From positions 1 through 5,790 of the forward strand of contig JAXDOS010000165.1 in NCBI GenBank assembly GCA_034668785.1: 5,790 bases of DNA, written 5' to 3'. The notes beneath the pieces were generated by a model. It had not been told where the DNA came from and searched no databases. It saw only the letters and a list, made by a program, of their open reading frames with translations. Made by a program: the position numbers and the translations under genes. Shown in pieces: positions 5,656 through 5,790 of the stretch (positions within the stretch are counted from its first letter, which is position 1; the number at the start of each line of letters is the position of its first letter). Source of the stretch: CANKHA01 sp034668785. GTDB taxonomy: Bacteria > Pseudomonadota > Alphaproteobacteria > Rhizobiales > Xanthobacteraceae.

Positions 5656-5790
5656 CCCTCTCCCCTTGTGGGAGAGGGTGGCGAGCGCGAAGCGATAGCG
5701 CCCGCGAGCCGGGTGAGGGGTCGGGACTTCATAAGAGCCCAGACCCCTCACCCGCCCTCGCTTCGCTCGGGCACCCTCTCCCACAAGGGG
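5656..5790. repeat. Second palindromic intergenic repeat, upstream of mobA, cut by the window end
   Basis: A left hairpin CCCTCTCCC/GGGAGAGGG (5656-5664 with 5670-5678) has a CTTGT loop. An inner stem CGGGTGAGGGGTC/GACCCCTCACCCG (5710-5722 with 5742-5754) follows, and then the start of a right hairpin CCCTCTCCC-ACAAG-GGG (5774-5790) whose last stem bases lie beyond the window. Between the stems are GC-rich spacers rich in GCGAAGCG and its complement; the left spacer is longer than the right one. From memory, this CCCTCTCCC/GGGTGAGGGG palindrome is a very common scattered repeat in Bradyrhizobium-like genomes; copy number was not tested. It occupies the region from which mobA would be transcribed. 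Confidence 0.85.

Overview
The window reads as ordinary, GC-rich chromosomal DNA of an alphaproteobacterium. Hyphomicrobiales of the Bradyrhizobium/Rhodopseudomonas kind is the best guess. The grounds are the GC-rich codon use, the style of the formate dehydrogenase genes, and two palindromic intergenic repeats of types I recall as common in those genomes. The taxonomy is an inference, not a database result.

Layout, left to right. Positions 1-852 hold the 3' part of the catalytic (molybdopterin) subunit of a membrane-linked formate dehydrogenase, and 920-1516 the four-cluster iron-sulfur beta subunit. A small hairpin follows, then 1600-2625 holds the cytochrome b gamma subunit with its own signal peptide. 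A perfect 14-bp stem at 2642-2672 closes this operon. Thirteen bases later mobB begins (2686-3195), followed by a four-arm palindromic repeat (3199-3290) and moeA (3322-4578). On the minus strand, converging on moeA with a 4-bp gap, are a small predicted secreted protein of unknown function (4583-4885, with a candidate promoter of its own) and mobA (4997-5626). A second palindromic repeat (5656 to the window end) fills the region upstream of mobA and runs off the edge.

How the genes fit together. Formate dehydrogenases of this family carry a molybdenum or tungsten bis-MGD cofactor. MoeA inserts the metal into molybdopterin. MobA attaches GMP to make MGD, and MobB is its GTP-binding helper. 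The window therefore pairs an MGD enzyme with late cofactor-assembly genes. Electrons should pass from formate at the alpha subunit through the Fe-S clusters of beta to the two haems of gamma and on to the quinone pool. No fdhD, fdhE or early molybdopterin (moa) genes are visible here.

I see no novel defence, mobile or biosynthetic system. The most interesting signals are structural. The two palindromic repeats differ in stem sequence but share one architecture: 9-bp end hairpins with a CTTGT/ACAAG five-base loop around a 12-13-bp inner stem. Also worth a look are the crowded terminator/mobB junction and the uncharacterised small exported protein inside the cofactor locus.
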